The notes beneath the pieces were generated by a model. The model ran no database searches. It saw only the letters and a list, made by a program, of their open reading frames with translations, and was not told the DNA's origin. A stretch of DNA of 64,000 nucleotides from Gammaproteobacteria bacterium (GTDB taxonomy: Bacteria > Pseudomonadota > Gammaproteobacteria > Xanthomonadales > Wenzhouxiangellaceae): the NCBI GenBank assembly GCA_021772985.1, contig JAJFKX010000005.1, positions 1 through 64,000 of the forward strand. Reading direction: 5' to 3'. Both the position numbers and the translations under genes were made by a program. Of the stretch, positions 45,138 through 54,107 are shown in pieces (position 1 is the first letter of the stretch; every line of letters begins with the position of its first letter).

Positions 45138-47405
45138 TTATTCCTCCGCAAAGCCACTCATTTGCATGTTTTCGACTAAAAAAGCATATTGATCGGCCAG
45201 CAGCTCAATCGCTTTGGCCGTTGCCGTCCCACCTCCATGGCCTGCACGGGTTTCTATCCTGATCATTACCGGGGCTTCCCCAGCGTGCACCTGCTGCAAT
45301 CGCGCTGCATATTTAAAACTATGTCCCGGCACCACGCGATCATCACGGTCTGCAGTAGTCACCAAGGTGGCTGGATATACTGTACCGGGCTGCAGGTTGT
45401 GATACGGCGAATACGCATACAGTGCAGCAAATTCTTCAGGATTATCTGCCGACCCATAGTCATCAGTCCAAAAACGACCGGCGGTAAATTGATCAAAGCG
45501 CAGCATATCCATGACTCCAACCATCGGCAATGCTGCAGCAAACAATTCCGGTCTTTGGTTAATCACCGTCCCCACCAGCAACCCACCATTGGAACCACCC
45601 ATTACCGCCAGCTTGCCACTGTCGGTGTAACGGTTGGCAATCAGGTATTCAGCTGCAGCAATAAAATCATCAAACGTATTCTGCTTTTGCAATTTGGTCC
45701 CGGCTTTATGCCAATCACGGCCATATTCTCCACCGCCACGCAAATTAGCCAATGCGAATACCCCACCCATTTCCACCCACGACAACCAGCGCGTGGAATA
45801 GCTGGGTGTTAATGAAATATCAAAACCACCGTAGCCATACAGCAATGTCGGCTGTCGGCCGTTTAACTCCAAACCTTTTTTATGGGCGATAAACATCGGC
45901 ACCCTGGTGCCATCTTTAGAGGCATAAAAAACCTGACTGACCTGATAATCTTCAGTATCAAAATCCACCTGGGCACGTTTGAATACACTGCGTTCTCGGC
46001 TGGCTATGTCATAACGGTAAATCGTTGGCGGTGAATTAAAACTTGAAAAGCTGAAATACGTATCCGTATCGTCGTTATCACCCGCAAAACCAGCGGCATT
46101 GCCGATACCCGGCAGTTCAACTGTACCCGCTGGAGTACCGTCAGCGGCAAACAAGCGTATAGCGGACTTGGCATCTTCCAGATATTCTGCAATAAACCGG
46201 CCACCCACAAAATCAATAGTAACCAACACATGTTCAGTTTCCGGAATAATTTCCTGCCACTGGTCGGCACTAGGATTATTCAAATTTATGGCAATGACTC
46301 GATTCTTGGGCGCGCCGTTATTGCTGGAAAAATACAGTTGCGCACCCTGGTTGGTGATAAAACTGTAATCGTATTCAAAGTTATCAATTAATTCGATACT
46401 CTGGTTCTGTTGTAGGTCCTTAACGGTAATGCGGTAACGACTGTCGGTACCCACCCAGGTGGTTATAACCAGGTAACGTCCGTCTTCCGTGACTATGCTG
46501 AAATGCCCCCACTCTGGATTGTCCGGTGTTTCATGCACCAGTTCATCCTGATCCTGGATTGTTCCAATGCGATGAAAATACACTTTCTGGTTCAGGTTCA
46601 GGCTCTGCATTTCTTCACCATCCGCGGGTGCCGGATAACGACTGTAATAAAATCCCGATCCGCCTCTGGCCCAACTCACCGATGTGAATTTCAACCAGAT
46701 CAGCTCATCCTGCATGACTTCACCTGAATCAATATCCATAATCCTCCAGGTGCGCCAATCAGAGCCGCCATCTTGAACGCCATAAGCCAGTAATTTTCCA
46801 TCCGCACTCGGCACCACCTCTGCCAATGCAACAGTGCCGTCTGCTGACCAGATATTTGGATCAATCAGAATTCGACCTGCGTCGGTAACGCCGTCTTGCA
46901 TATACAACACCGATTGATTTTGCAGGCCATCGTTACGCGAATAAAAAATTCGTTCGCCTTTTCGAAACGGCACTGAATATCGTTCGTAATCCCACAATTC
47001 AGTCAACCGTTGTTTAATGACATCACGATGTGACAGACCATCCAGATAGGCATTGGTGACAGCATTTTGAGCGTTTACCCAGGCTTCAACCTCGGCTGAT
47101 TCCCGAACATCACCTTCCAGCCAACGAAAAGGGTCGGCCACAGCGGTGCCATGATAATTATCTACCACTTCCACGGTTTTGGTCTCCGGATAGCCATTGC
47201 CATCATCACTATGGGATTGCGCTTGATCAGCGTTAAAGTCAGGTACCGCATGGTCATCATGAGAACGCTGGCAAGCACTCAAAAACACCATTAAAAATAG
47301 CCTAAACAGTAAAGGTAAACGTATAGCGAACCTCCTGGCAGGCTGAGTTGCAACCGGCAAAGTATACAGGCCGAACCGTATTAATCCATCTTGTTGTATT
47401 TCCAT
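45138..47405 (-). CDS. prolyl oligopeptidase (S9A) lipoprotein
   Basis: This protein of up to 755 residues cuts short peptides after proline. A lipobox L-S-A-C45 follows a hydrophobic stretch (LPLLFRLFLMVFLSAC), so it is anchored by lipid in the envelope. A seven-bladed propeller region follows, then the hydrolase domain with nucleophile S605 in MGGSNGGLLVG, the acid in ADRDDRVVPGHSF and H723 in RAGHGGGTA. The 5' ATG used gives an unusually long pre-signal region; a TTG at 47360, or a non-standard ATA at 47324 directly after AGGAGG, would give a normal signal peptide. It leads an operon with the aldo/keto reductase. Confidence 0.9.
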   Translation of the reverse strand: MEIQQDGLIRFGLYTLPVATQPARRFAIRLPLLFRLFLMVFLSACQRSHDDHAVPDFNADQAQSHSDDGNGYPETKTVEVVDNYHGTAVADPFRWLEGDVRESAEVEAWVNAQNAVTNAYLDGLSHRDVIKQRLTELWDYERYSVPFRKGERIFYSRNDGLQNQSVLYMQDGVTDAGRILIDPNIWSADGTVALAEVVPSADGKLLAYGVQDGGSDWRTWRIMDIDSGEVMQDELIWLKFTSVSWARGGSGFYYSRYPAPADGEEMQSLNLNQKVYFHRIGTIQDQDELVHETPDNPEWGHFSIVTEDGRYLVITTWVGTDSRYRITVKDLQQNQSIELIDNFEYDYSFITNQGAQLYFSSNNGAPKNRVIAINLNNPSADQWQEIIPETEHVLVTIDFVGGRFIAEYLEDAKSAIRLFAADGTPAGTVELPGIGNAAGFAGDNDDTDTYFSFSSFNSPPTIYRYDIASRERSVFKRAQVDFDTEDYQVSQVFYASKDGTRVPMFIAHKKGLELNGRQPTLLYGYGGFDISLTPSYSTRWLSWVEMGGVFALANLRGGGEYGRDWHKAGTKLQKQNTFDDFIAAAEYLIANRYTDSGKLAVMGGSNGGLLVGTVINQRPELFAAALPMVGVMDMLRFDQFTAGRFWTDDYGSADNPEEFAALYAYSPYHNLQPGTVYPATLVTTADRDDRVVPGHSFKYAARLQQVHAGEAPVMIRIETRAGHGGGTATAKAIELLADQYAFLVENMQMSGFAEE

Positions 47406-47553
47406 GATTAGTGTCGCCTACCAACCCAGGGCACATCATATTAGGAATGCAACTTACCTCATTGAGCATCGAACAATTTGTCCATATACGTTCAGCAGAA
47501 CTTATTCCATAACCGAAAGAAAACAATAATAAGAACAAAATCGGGACAGCAAT

Positions 47554-47907
47554 ATGACTTTTGAAAAGACCTGGAAAGGCGCATCAAATTCACGCTACAT
47601 ATTTCAAACTTATCTGCACAACAGTAACTGGCCATATTGGGGTGGTATTTATATGTACTGCCGTCGCCTGCAGGCTGGCTGGGAGGTCCATTACATCGGC
47701 GAAACAGATAACTTTGCCGAAACCATAAAATCAAACCATCATGCATGGCTGTTTGCGCATGCCCGAGGTGCCACACATGTACATATTCTGCTGAACAGTG
47801 ACTCCCAAAACAGGAAAAAGGTTGAGTTCGACTTAATCTCCGCGCTGAATCCTATTCGTAACCAACAACTCAGAACCGATTATCAACAGGCACAGGGCTG
47901 GTTATAG
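47554..47907 (+). CDS. small protein with GIY-YIG nuclease-like fold
   Basis: This 117-residue protein has G31-I-Y33 and Y47-I-G49 with 13 residues between, inside GIYMYCRRLQAGWEVHYIGE, which matches the GIY-YIG core. The metal-binding Glu is E91 in VEFDLISALNPIRNQQ, followed by the usual N-P and N. The conserved catalytic Arg helix after YIG is not clear (TDNFAETIKSNHHAW lacks the Arg), so activity is doubtful. It is a stand-alone domain. Its stop lies near a terminator shared with tRNA-fMet on the other strand. Confidence 0.7.
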   Translation: MTFEKTWKGASNSRYIFQTYLHNSNWPYWGGIYMYCRRLQAGWEVHYIGETDNFAETIKSNHHAWLFAHARGATHVHILLNSDSQNRKKVEFDLISALNPIRNQQLRTDYQQAQGWL

Positions 47908-47931
47908 ATAGTCAACCTACAGTACAGGCAC

Positions 47932-47958
47932 AAAAAAACCCGGCTGGCACCAGGTTTT
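47932..47958 (-). terminator. terminator after tRNA-fMet
   Basis: On the minus strand AAAACCTGG pairs with CCGGGTTTT (one G-T wobble) around a 6-base loop, followed by more T residues, seven in all. It lies 22 bases beyond the tRNA 3' end. On the plus strand it may also end the GIY-YIG gene transcript. Confidence 0.8.
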
Positions 47959-47979
47959 AATCGTACTTTCAAAGAAAGT

Positions 47980-48056
<77 letters not shown>

Positions 48057-48135
48057 GCAAGCCGAACATACTAACGCTGTAATTTGATGGATGCAAGCCT
48101 TTTCAAAAAAGATTTGAATAAATGAGTTGATAGTC

Positions 48136-48209
48136 TTGTAGGAGCGGATTGTATCCGCGATTAATGCATCGAGTAAAGATATGTTCGCGGATACAATCCG
48201 CTCCTACAA
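48136..48209. repeat. REPIN-like palindrome (two inverted REP hairpins)
   Basis: Two perfect 25-base inverted arms (48136-48160 and 48185-48209) flank a 24-base spacer. Each arm holds its own small hairpin, GCGGAT with ATCCGC around a 3-base loop, and the arms begin GTAGGAGCGGATT. This is the layout of REPINs and resembles the GTAGGAGCGG-type REPs of Pseudomonas and Xanthomonads. No second copy was found in the window. A RAYT-family gene lies 20 kb away. It sits between tRNA-fMet and the electron-transfer operon. Confidence 0.85.
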
Positions 48210-48241
48210 AAAAGCAGTTCCGTTGTATTTTAAAGCCATTA

Positions 48242-48496
48242 TCAGCGCCGCGTTAGCCAGCGAACAATACCAAGCACACTGATTGCCAGCCAAAAGCTTT
48301 CGATAATAAATGAGGCCAGATTGAAGGTGAAAAACAATGACAACAGAATCAAAGCCGCGCCAATCAGGTTGATCAAAGAATAACCCAGACTTTGAGAACT
48401 AATGCGCTCCAGCTGAATACCGAGATATGCCAGCACAATCATAGATACACCGGCCATACCTGCCAGGTCATGCCAGGCAAAGTTGAATTCAGTCAT
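48242..48496 (-). CDS. small membrane protein, CBU_0592-like
   Basis: This 84-residue protein has three hydrophobic helices and the segments GMAGVSMIVLAYLGIQL and SLINLIGAALILLSLFFTFN, like the CBU_0592 group of small membrane proteins with unknown function. Its ATG overlaps the TGA of the ten-heme cytochrome gene (ATGA), making it the last gene of the electron-transfer operon by coupling. It may help assembly of the complex, but that is inferred only from position. Confidence 0.7.
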   Translation of the reverse strand: MTEFNFAWHDLAGMAGVSMIVLAYLGIQLERISSQSLGYSLINLIGAALILLSLFFTFNLASFIIESFWLAISVLGIVRWLTRR

Positions 48497-50505
48497 TCAT
48501 CGCCGTCGTCCGCCTCGATATCCTGCAGTTCTTCAACTATCAGGCTTGGCGGAGAGGCCTGTTCGACTTGCATCGTCTGCCAATGATAACTGTGACAATC
48601 TGAACAGGATTGTTCTACCGCACCATCCCGGTGACAGCTGTCACACTGAGCTTTTTCAATGCTGTGATGGTCGATGCTGGCGAAGGCTTCTTCATCACCA
48701 ACATCGGTTAATGCATGACAGCTTGCACACGTTTCACCTGCTACCAGGTGTGTTGTATGAGAAAAGCGCGTCCGGCGGATATGTTCAACAGCCGGCCAGG
48801 CAACTTTCGGTTCAACATCGTTTTCATTAACCAGATGGCACTTGCTGCACTGAAAACCCAAACGGTCGTCATACCATTGCTCATCATGTGCAGCCAGATC
48901 TGAAAATAATTTCATCAGTGGGTCGGCATGCAACTGCGGCACATATGATAAAGCCATGTATGACGCTTTGGCCTGTAAATACCACCCGGGGTTAGTGCGA
49001 ACCTCATCTTTGCTTTTTTCAATCCCATCACGCATAGCCCGCCATTGATCACGGCTTGGGCAGACTTCAGCCGATAGTTCTCCATCGGCCTGTTCGGCAA
49101 ACCAGCCGCTACTCAATAGGCGGCGCACATCCACCGGGATGGCACCGATCAATTGAGCCAATTGATCGTTATTGACCTGGCGGGCCTCACTGCCTGATGA
49201 AAAACGTTCCAGGGCATCTTCTGCTGCAATATCTGCAACCAGTGACCGCACCGATTCCGACAATGCAATAACAGCTTCCAATATTTCCGGTGGTGCATCA
49301 TCCAAAGCGTTCATTGCCGTATTGCTTTTGGCCAATATTGTCATCGCGGAAACTGCCTGTTCATCAGTTTCCAACAAACGCCGCATCAGCACCGGCATAT
49401 TACTGACCCGTTTGAACTGAGTGGTTCGACAATTCGGCCAATAACCTATATCCACCTGCTCCGCATTGATATTGGGCATTGCAAATACTGTGGTCGGCCC
49501 GATCTTATCGATCAGCTTGGTGGTGATATCCTTTTCCAGATGACAAGCTGAACACATCCTGTCAAACCCAGCCAGCTCCAAATCTGTACCGGCGGTCAGC
49601 TGATGACAATCAGTACATTGTCTTGGCGCAAATTCGATCAGCGCTTTTTTCTCAAAATGCTGCTGCTGATGCCGGCGGTGATCAAACACTATTTGTGGCC
49701 TGAACTGCGGTAAATCGGTAAACACCGGATGCCCATCCTGGAAAGATTTAAATTGCTTAACATGACAAGTCTGGCATTGATCATCAGACAGATTACTGGC
49801 GTGACCATCGCTGTCATGAATCTGATGACAAGCAGCACAGCTCAATGCGGATATGCTTGATTCCAATGGGGCTGGCTGATCTGTCAATCGACGTGAAATA
49901 TCAGCCAAAACTTGTGGCGCAGCATTGTGTGCCTGCTCCGGGTGTTCAGTAATGTTATGACAGCTCACACAAGCACCAACTGACTGGTGGTGATCTTCCT
50001 GGAAGCCTTCAATGCCCGCAAGTAATAACGTGGAAAATTCGTTGACAAGGTTGGCATGGCAGGTTTCACATTGCTCAATCATGGCATGCCGGTGATCTGT
50101 CGGACCAGGTGAAATTAGCCAGGTAAGCCATTTGCCCGAGCTTAATAACCCGAACAATCCAATGGTTATTATCAACAACAGCAGCACCCATTTCCGGCGC
50201 CTGCGGCGCTCGCTCAAAACCGGTGTGCAGGGCGGTAATACTTCACAGCAACGCCCATCGGCACCAGGTCCTTGGACGCAGGGCCCACCATCCAGTTCGG
50301 ACAGAGCACAATGCCAGCTACCATTTTTCGACACCGGTTCACACAACCGACGCGGCAACCTGTCCGTCTGGTTATAAGGGCAACGCCCCCGGCCATCCGG
50401 CCCATCAGCACACGGTGCCCCCTCTGCACTTGCACCGCATCGCCATTTATTGGTTACCCGGTCATACTGGCTTTTATCGTGGCCTGTTGGTTGTAATTGT
50501 TTCAG
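48493..50505 (-). CDS. membrane-anchored ten-heme cytochrome c with Cys-rich cytoplasmic N-terminus
   Basis: This protein of 670 residues, read from a CTG, overlaps the previous stop as CTGA, with GGAG 8 bases before it. The first standard start codon is a TTG 49 codons later. I prefer the CTG because it restores two copies of the pattern W-x-C-x8-G-x-P-C-x2-G-P-x3-G-x-C: WRCGASAEGAPCADGPDGRG and WHCALSELDGGPCVQGPGAD. A basic stretch and one membrane helix follow at about 105-133. The outer part has ten CXXCH heme motifs, six between about 146 and 322 and four between about 553 and 638, separated by a helical insert without hemes. It likely carries electrons between the membrane cytochrome b and periplasmic partners. 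Confidence 0.8.
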   Translation of the reverse strand: MKQLQPTGHDKSQYDRVTNKWRCGASAEGAPCADGPDGRGRCPYNQTDRLPRRLCEPVSKNGSWHCALSELDGGPCVQGPGADGRCCEVLPPCTPVLSERRRRRKWVLLLLIITIGLFGLLSSGKWLTWLISPGPTDHRHAMIEQCETCHANLVNEFSTLLLAGIEGFQEDHHQSVGACVSCHNITEHPEQAHNAAPQVLADISRRLTDQPAPLESSISALSCAACHQIHDSDGHASNLSDDQCQTCHVKQFKSFQDGHPVFTDLPQFRPQIVFDHRRHQQQHFEKKALIEFAPRQCTDCHQLTAGTDLELAGFDRMCSACHLEKDITTKLIDKIGPTTVFAMPNINAEQVDIGYWPNCRTTQFKRVSNMPVLMRRLLETDEQAVSAMTILAKSNTAMNALDDAPPEILEAVIALSESVRSLVADIAAEDALERFSSGSEARQVNNDQLAQLIGAIPVDVRRLLSSGWFAEQADGELSAEVCPSRDQWRAMRDGIEKSKDEVRTNPGWYLQAKASYMALSYVPQLHADPLMKLFSDLAAHDEQWYDDRLGFQCSKCHLVNENDVEPKVAWPAVEHIRRTRFSHTTHLVAGETCASCHALTDVGDEEAFASIDHHSIEKAQCDSCHRDGAVEQSCSDCHSYHWQTMQVEQASPPSLIVEELQDIEADDGDE

Positions 50506-51341
50506 AAGCCCAGCTCCAGATGATAAGCATAATTAACAATCACATGCAGTACGACCAACACCAGTAACGATATGCTGAAAGCGACATGCACATAGGTCCA
50601 GACACGCAGTAAGAACTGCAGCGAATATTGCCTGTCCAGGCGATGTTTATAGTCAATCAGCTGACGCAGTTGTTCCGCTTTTTCGTCAGCCGTTTTATCA
50701 ATGTATCGGCTCAGAGTATCCAATGAATTGATTAACTTCCTGGCCTGGTTAGCAGAATTGAAGCAATGCGCAGCAAACTCCCGGGGCTTAAACAAATAAT
50801 GTCGTATCTGCTGGGTATAGAAATCCGTTAGTGGCTGACTGCCCTGTTCTTTAGCCAGACGCGCAATTAAATGATCAGCTTTTCTCAGTAACCCAGCTCT
50901 TATTCTTGGGATGCGTTCCAATTGCACACGGCCTTCACTTCTGGTGATCCGTGGTGGCAATGCAATGCTCAACAACAAGCCAAAAATACCACTGGCAAAA
51001 ATGATCAGCATGAATAACCACAATATGAAATTCAGCTTACCTGCAGGTGGCTGCCAGCCGGAATGCAATACAAATACAACTATTGCAAGCCAACCCAACC
51101 AGGTATGCATACGCCGCCAGTACCAGGCACGCCCGACTGGTAACATGGATATTTTTTTGCGTACATTGTAAAGCACCAGCAATAACACCAGGCCAAATAG
51201 TGACCACCCTGTCCACTCAGAAACCTGGTAAAAGCGCGTATCAGATATCCGCCAGACAGTTATCAGACCAGCAATCACCAGCGCTAAAATCAGCGTGGTA
51301 GACAGGCTGCGTTTGAAATAATGGGTTAACGGTCCAGCCAT
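50502..51341 (-). CDS. membrane cytochrome b-like protein with two predicted b hemes
   Basis: This 279-residue protein has five membrane helices, near residues 13-32, 42-60, 79-98, 103-125 and 247-272, with a helical soluble segment between the fourth and fifth. H79 and H93 lie 14 apart in the third helix, and H252 and H266 lie 14 apart in the last, the spacing expected for two b hemes held between two helices. The likely role is moving electrons across the inner membrane, perhaps with quinone. The start overlaps the end of the ferredoxin-fusion gene by 16 bases, and its stop overlaps the CTG of the ten-heme cytochrome. Confidence 0.78.
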   Translation of the reverse strand: MAGPLTHYFKRSLSTTLILALVIAGLITVWRISDTRFYQVSEWTGWSLFGLVLLLVLYNVRKKISMLPVGRAWYWRRMHTWLGWLAIVVFVLHSGWQPPAGKLNFILWLFMLIIFASGIFGLLLSIALPPRITRSEGRVQLERIPRIRAGLLRKADHLIARLAKEQGSQPLTDFYTQQIRHYLFKPREFAAHCFNSANQARKLINSLDTLSRYIDKTADEKAEQLRQLIDYKHRLDRQYSLQFLLRVWTYVHVAFSISLLVLVVLHVIVNYAYHLELGF

Positions 51342-53083
51342 TGCCGCAACGCTTTAGGATCTGAGGTATCGATACGCGTCAGTGCATCATGCGGGCAGGC
51401 TCGCGCGCATGCCGGGCCACCCAATTGATCCACGCATAAATCACACTTGGTGGCTTTCTTGATCGGTTGGTTGGTTTCCTCATTCATCAATAAACGGCCT
51501 TGCTGGTCGCTAACCGTTACCAGACGAATATTGTCATAGGGACAGGATCGTGCACAGTTTCCACAGCCGATACAAGCGGTATCATTAATGGTAATGACAC
51601 GGGTTCCTTCTTTTCTCACGATTGCACCGGTCGGACAATCGACAGTGCATACCGGATCACGGCATTGCATGCAGGCATTGGTAAACTGCAAGTTGGCATA
51701 TTCTGTGCCATGCCGGATAAATCTTGGATTGTTGTCATGTGCGGTAGCGCAGGCCCGCACACAATCATCACAGCCCACACAGCGATCCATATCTATCAGC
51801 ATGGTAGCTGTGCCGTTGATGATGTGTTTATCCAATAAGGTTTCCAGCAGCGCCTGATCACGGTGCTCAAACTCCTCCTGCTCAAAGGCGGGGGCAACCT
51901 GTTCCAGTAAATCCCGGCTGACCAGACCTTTGAGTTGCAATATCGGCAATATATGACTAATCACGATATGCGTAGGTATTCGCAACAAATCCACATAACC
52001 CATTGCCTTGATGGTATGCGCCATAATCAATGGGCGCTGTGGGTTTTTGTGATGTTCCAGCACAGTATGCAAGCCATACATCTGGTTTTCAGTGAGCACG
52101 CCTATGGTCCGTTCGGCACTGCCATAGCTTTCCATCACGCGCACAAAACCACCACGAATCAACAGCACACCATCCAGGTAACTACCCTGGGCCATGATGA
52201 TTTCTTCAGCGCTGTTGACCCGATTCGCAGAACTTATCTTGCCGGACTTACGATACCAATGGGTATCACCCAGCTGTTCAAAACTTGCGTGCTCAGCAAC
52301 TGCTAAAATCTGTTCCGGCGGTAAATGCCGTAAAATTTTATTCTGAGTAAAAAAAGGCAGCATATTGCGCTGCGCCAGTAGCCGATCAACCCAAATTCGA
52401 AAACCGGCATCCCATTTACGCAAATCGCGTAATCCCTGCCAGCGCAATTCATAAATAACTGCATCACTTTCAGCTACAATCATCGCGGCCCGGGGCGCCC
52501 TGGTCAAAGCACTGATTTCCCCAAAAAAAGTTCCCGATTCCACGACTTCGGAATGGGCTGCTTCAATCAACTCTGGTAAGTTTTCGACCATGTGTATGAG
52601 ACGACCATCCGCCTCGCGGGTATTAATTTCTTGATGCTTACCGTATCGGCTCGCATCGCGCCGCTCCGCTATCGCAGAATTGGACCATAACTGGCGCAAT
52701 GCTGAATAAACGCTGGTAATTTTATCGCGCTTCTTGTCACTGACATCAAAATGCTCCGGCAGTGACAGCATTAAACGTAATTCACCGCTCAGCAGCAGGA
52801 AGCAACTGGAACCGTAGGCGCCAACATGGGTAATGATGTCACCACGCTGGTAATGGGTTATTCGGCCGTCGTTAAGCAATAGGTCGTGAAAATTTCTGCC
52901 GGTAGGAAAATTTTCTGCTGCCAACAGCGAAAATGGCTCGTGACGCAGGATCGCCTGTACCATCTCCGGGGTAAACTGCTGCTTATCGCCGAATGGCTGA
53001 TCCCACCTGGTCGGAGGTGAGATATGCAGCATGGCTGCACTTTCAGCGCGATCCTGCAGTTCGGTGTGTGATTCGTTTGCCAT
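51326..53083 (-). CDS. cyclic-nucleotide-binding/4Fe-4S ferredoxin fusion protein
   Basis: The 585-residue protein joins regulatory and electron-transfer parts. The first cNMP-binding domain spans about 60-220. Its phosphate-binding cassette is intact, with G188-E189 in FFGEISALTRAPRAAM and R198. A second domain at about 240-375 keeps the fold but its cassette (MYGLHTVLEHHKNP) lacks the Gly-Glu pair. The C-terminus carries sixteen cysteines for four 4Fe-4S clusters, starting at C435, C471, C504 and C547, arranged as in HybA/DmsB-type electron-transfer subunits. No signal peptide or Tat motif is visible, so it should be cytoplasmic. It could pass electrons to the cytochrome b when bound to a nucleotide. 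Confidence 0.88.
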   Translation of the reverse strand: MANESHTELQDRAESAAMLHISPPTRWDQPFGDKQQFTPEMVQAILRHEPFSLLAAENFPTGRNFHDLLLNDGRITHYQRGDIITHVGAYGSSCFLLLSGELRLMLSLPEHFDVSDKKRDKITSVYSALRQLWSNSAIAERRDASRYGKHQEINTREADGRLIHMVENLPELIEAAHSEVVESGTFFGEISALTRAPRAAMIVAESDAVIYELRWQGLRDLRKWDAGFRIWVDRLLAQRNMLPFFTQNKILRHLPPEQILAVAEHASFEQLGDTHWYRKSGKISSANRVNSAEEIIMAQGSYLDGVLLIRGGFVRVMESYGSAERTIGVLTENQMYGLHTVLEHHKNPQRPLIMAHTIKAMGYVDLLRIPTHIVISHILPILQLKGLVSRDLLEQVAPAFEQEEFEHRDQALLETLLDKHIINGTATMLIDMDRCVGCDDCVRACATAHDNNPRFIRHGTEYANLQFTNACMQCRDPVCTVDCPTGAIVRKEGTRVITINDTACIGCGNCARSCPYDNIRLVTVSDQQGRLLMNEETNQPIKKATKCDLCVDQLGGPACARACPHDALTRIDTSDPKALRQWLDR

Positions 53084-53119
53084 ATTTAGGGTTAATGCTG
53101 TTCAGGTCTGCCTGGTCAA

Positions 53120-54085
53120 CTATTCCAACGGATCGCCTTTGAATTCACCGTATGTAGCGATTAACTCGTCCAAACCCGATATATCTGCATCACTGTTTAA
53201 TGTATCTGCCGCAGTTGATAATGCACTGATAACCTGCTCGGCCATTGCAGTGTCCATCGGCGCAGCAAACTCAACATCCGCCACTGCCGAGTTTAATGCT
53301 TGTACCTTGCCATCTGATGTATTGTCGGCAATTTCTGCCAACTCGCCTTTGGCTCGATTCATCCGTGCAACCATGGCAACAGCGTAATCTCCATCTGCTG
53401 TCTGCACAGTCGTCAATGCATTGAGGCCGGCTTCCAGTTCTGCAACCAGGCCAAAAACCGCCATCAGCCGCTTACGCTCCGGACTGGCTTCATTATTTTC
53501 AGGTGTGCTGAAGGTGTTGTGCCGTATCTCCCCTTGACTCCAGGTAACCAGATTGAAGTCACTGCCGGCTTTATGCCCACCGGTGTTAACCAGTTCTTCC
53601 TGAGCAACAATATGACAACCAAAGCAATTCCTGGCAAACGCATATACATTGCCTGGCCTGATCATACCGGCCGCCTCTGCTTCCGCCCAGAGTGTAACCT
53701 GCTGTTCCTCGGTTTTGTCCTCTTCGCTATGCACGTCGACCCAATCCCGTCCAGCGCCATGGCAAGACTCACAGGAAACACCTGCAATCACTTCCGGGCT
53801 GCTCCCATCAGCCTGCAAGGTCAAGTGACAGCTTTGACACAACTCTGCTTCAACCACGTCGTCAATTCCCAACTTGTCAGCAATATCTGCGCCATCATCG
53901 GAATCAGGCATGCTTTCGTAAGTGATCGAGTGATGGGTTTCTTCCCAGATACCGGTTTCAACATCGTGGCATTCCGCACATTGCTCAGGACCGACCACTT
54001 TATGCGGATCTGGTGATGCCAGACTGACCTGCAAGCACATGCAAACCACCACTAATATTCCTAACTTAATCAAGTTTCGGCACAT
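53120..54085 (-). CDS. tetraheme cytochrome c (c554-like)
   Basis: This protein of 321 residues starts at an ATG with AGGAG 8 bases before it; a longer frame running into the reductase gene is rejected. The signal peptide is LGILVVVCMCLQVSLA. Four CXXCH motifs are at C36, C83, C105 and C154, with CAECHDVETGIWEETHHS typical of the c554 group. The C-terminal 150 residues have no hemes and are predicted helical. It should be a periplasmic electron carrier of the operon. Confidence 0.87.
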   Translation of the reverse strand: MCRNLIKLGILVVVCMCLQVSLASPDPHKVVGPEQCAECHDVETGIWEETHHSITYESMPDSDDGADIADKLGIDDVVEAELCQSCHLTLQADGSSPEVIAGVSCESCHGAGRDWVDVHSEEDKTEEQQVTLWAEAEAAGMIRPGNVYAFARNCFGCHIVAQEELVNTGGHKAGSDFNLVTWSQGEIRHNTFSTPENNEASPERKRLMAVFGLVAELEAGLNALTTVQTADGDYAVAMVARMNRAKGELAEIADNTSDGKVQALNSAVADVEFAAPMDTAMAEQVISALSTAADTLNSDADISGLDELIATYGEFKGDPLE

Positions 54086-54107
54086 TCCAAACACTCCTAA
54101 AAAAACA

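Noticed and set aside
48136-48209. The large palindrome as a terminator
   Set aside because: It has no T run suited to a terminator and a separate terminator follows tRNA-fMet; the two-hairpin layout fits a REPIN.
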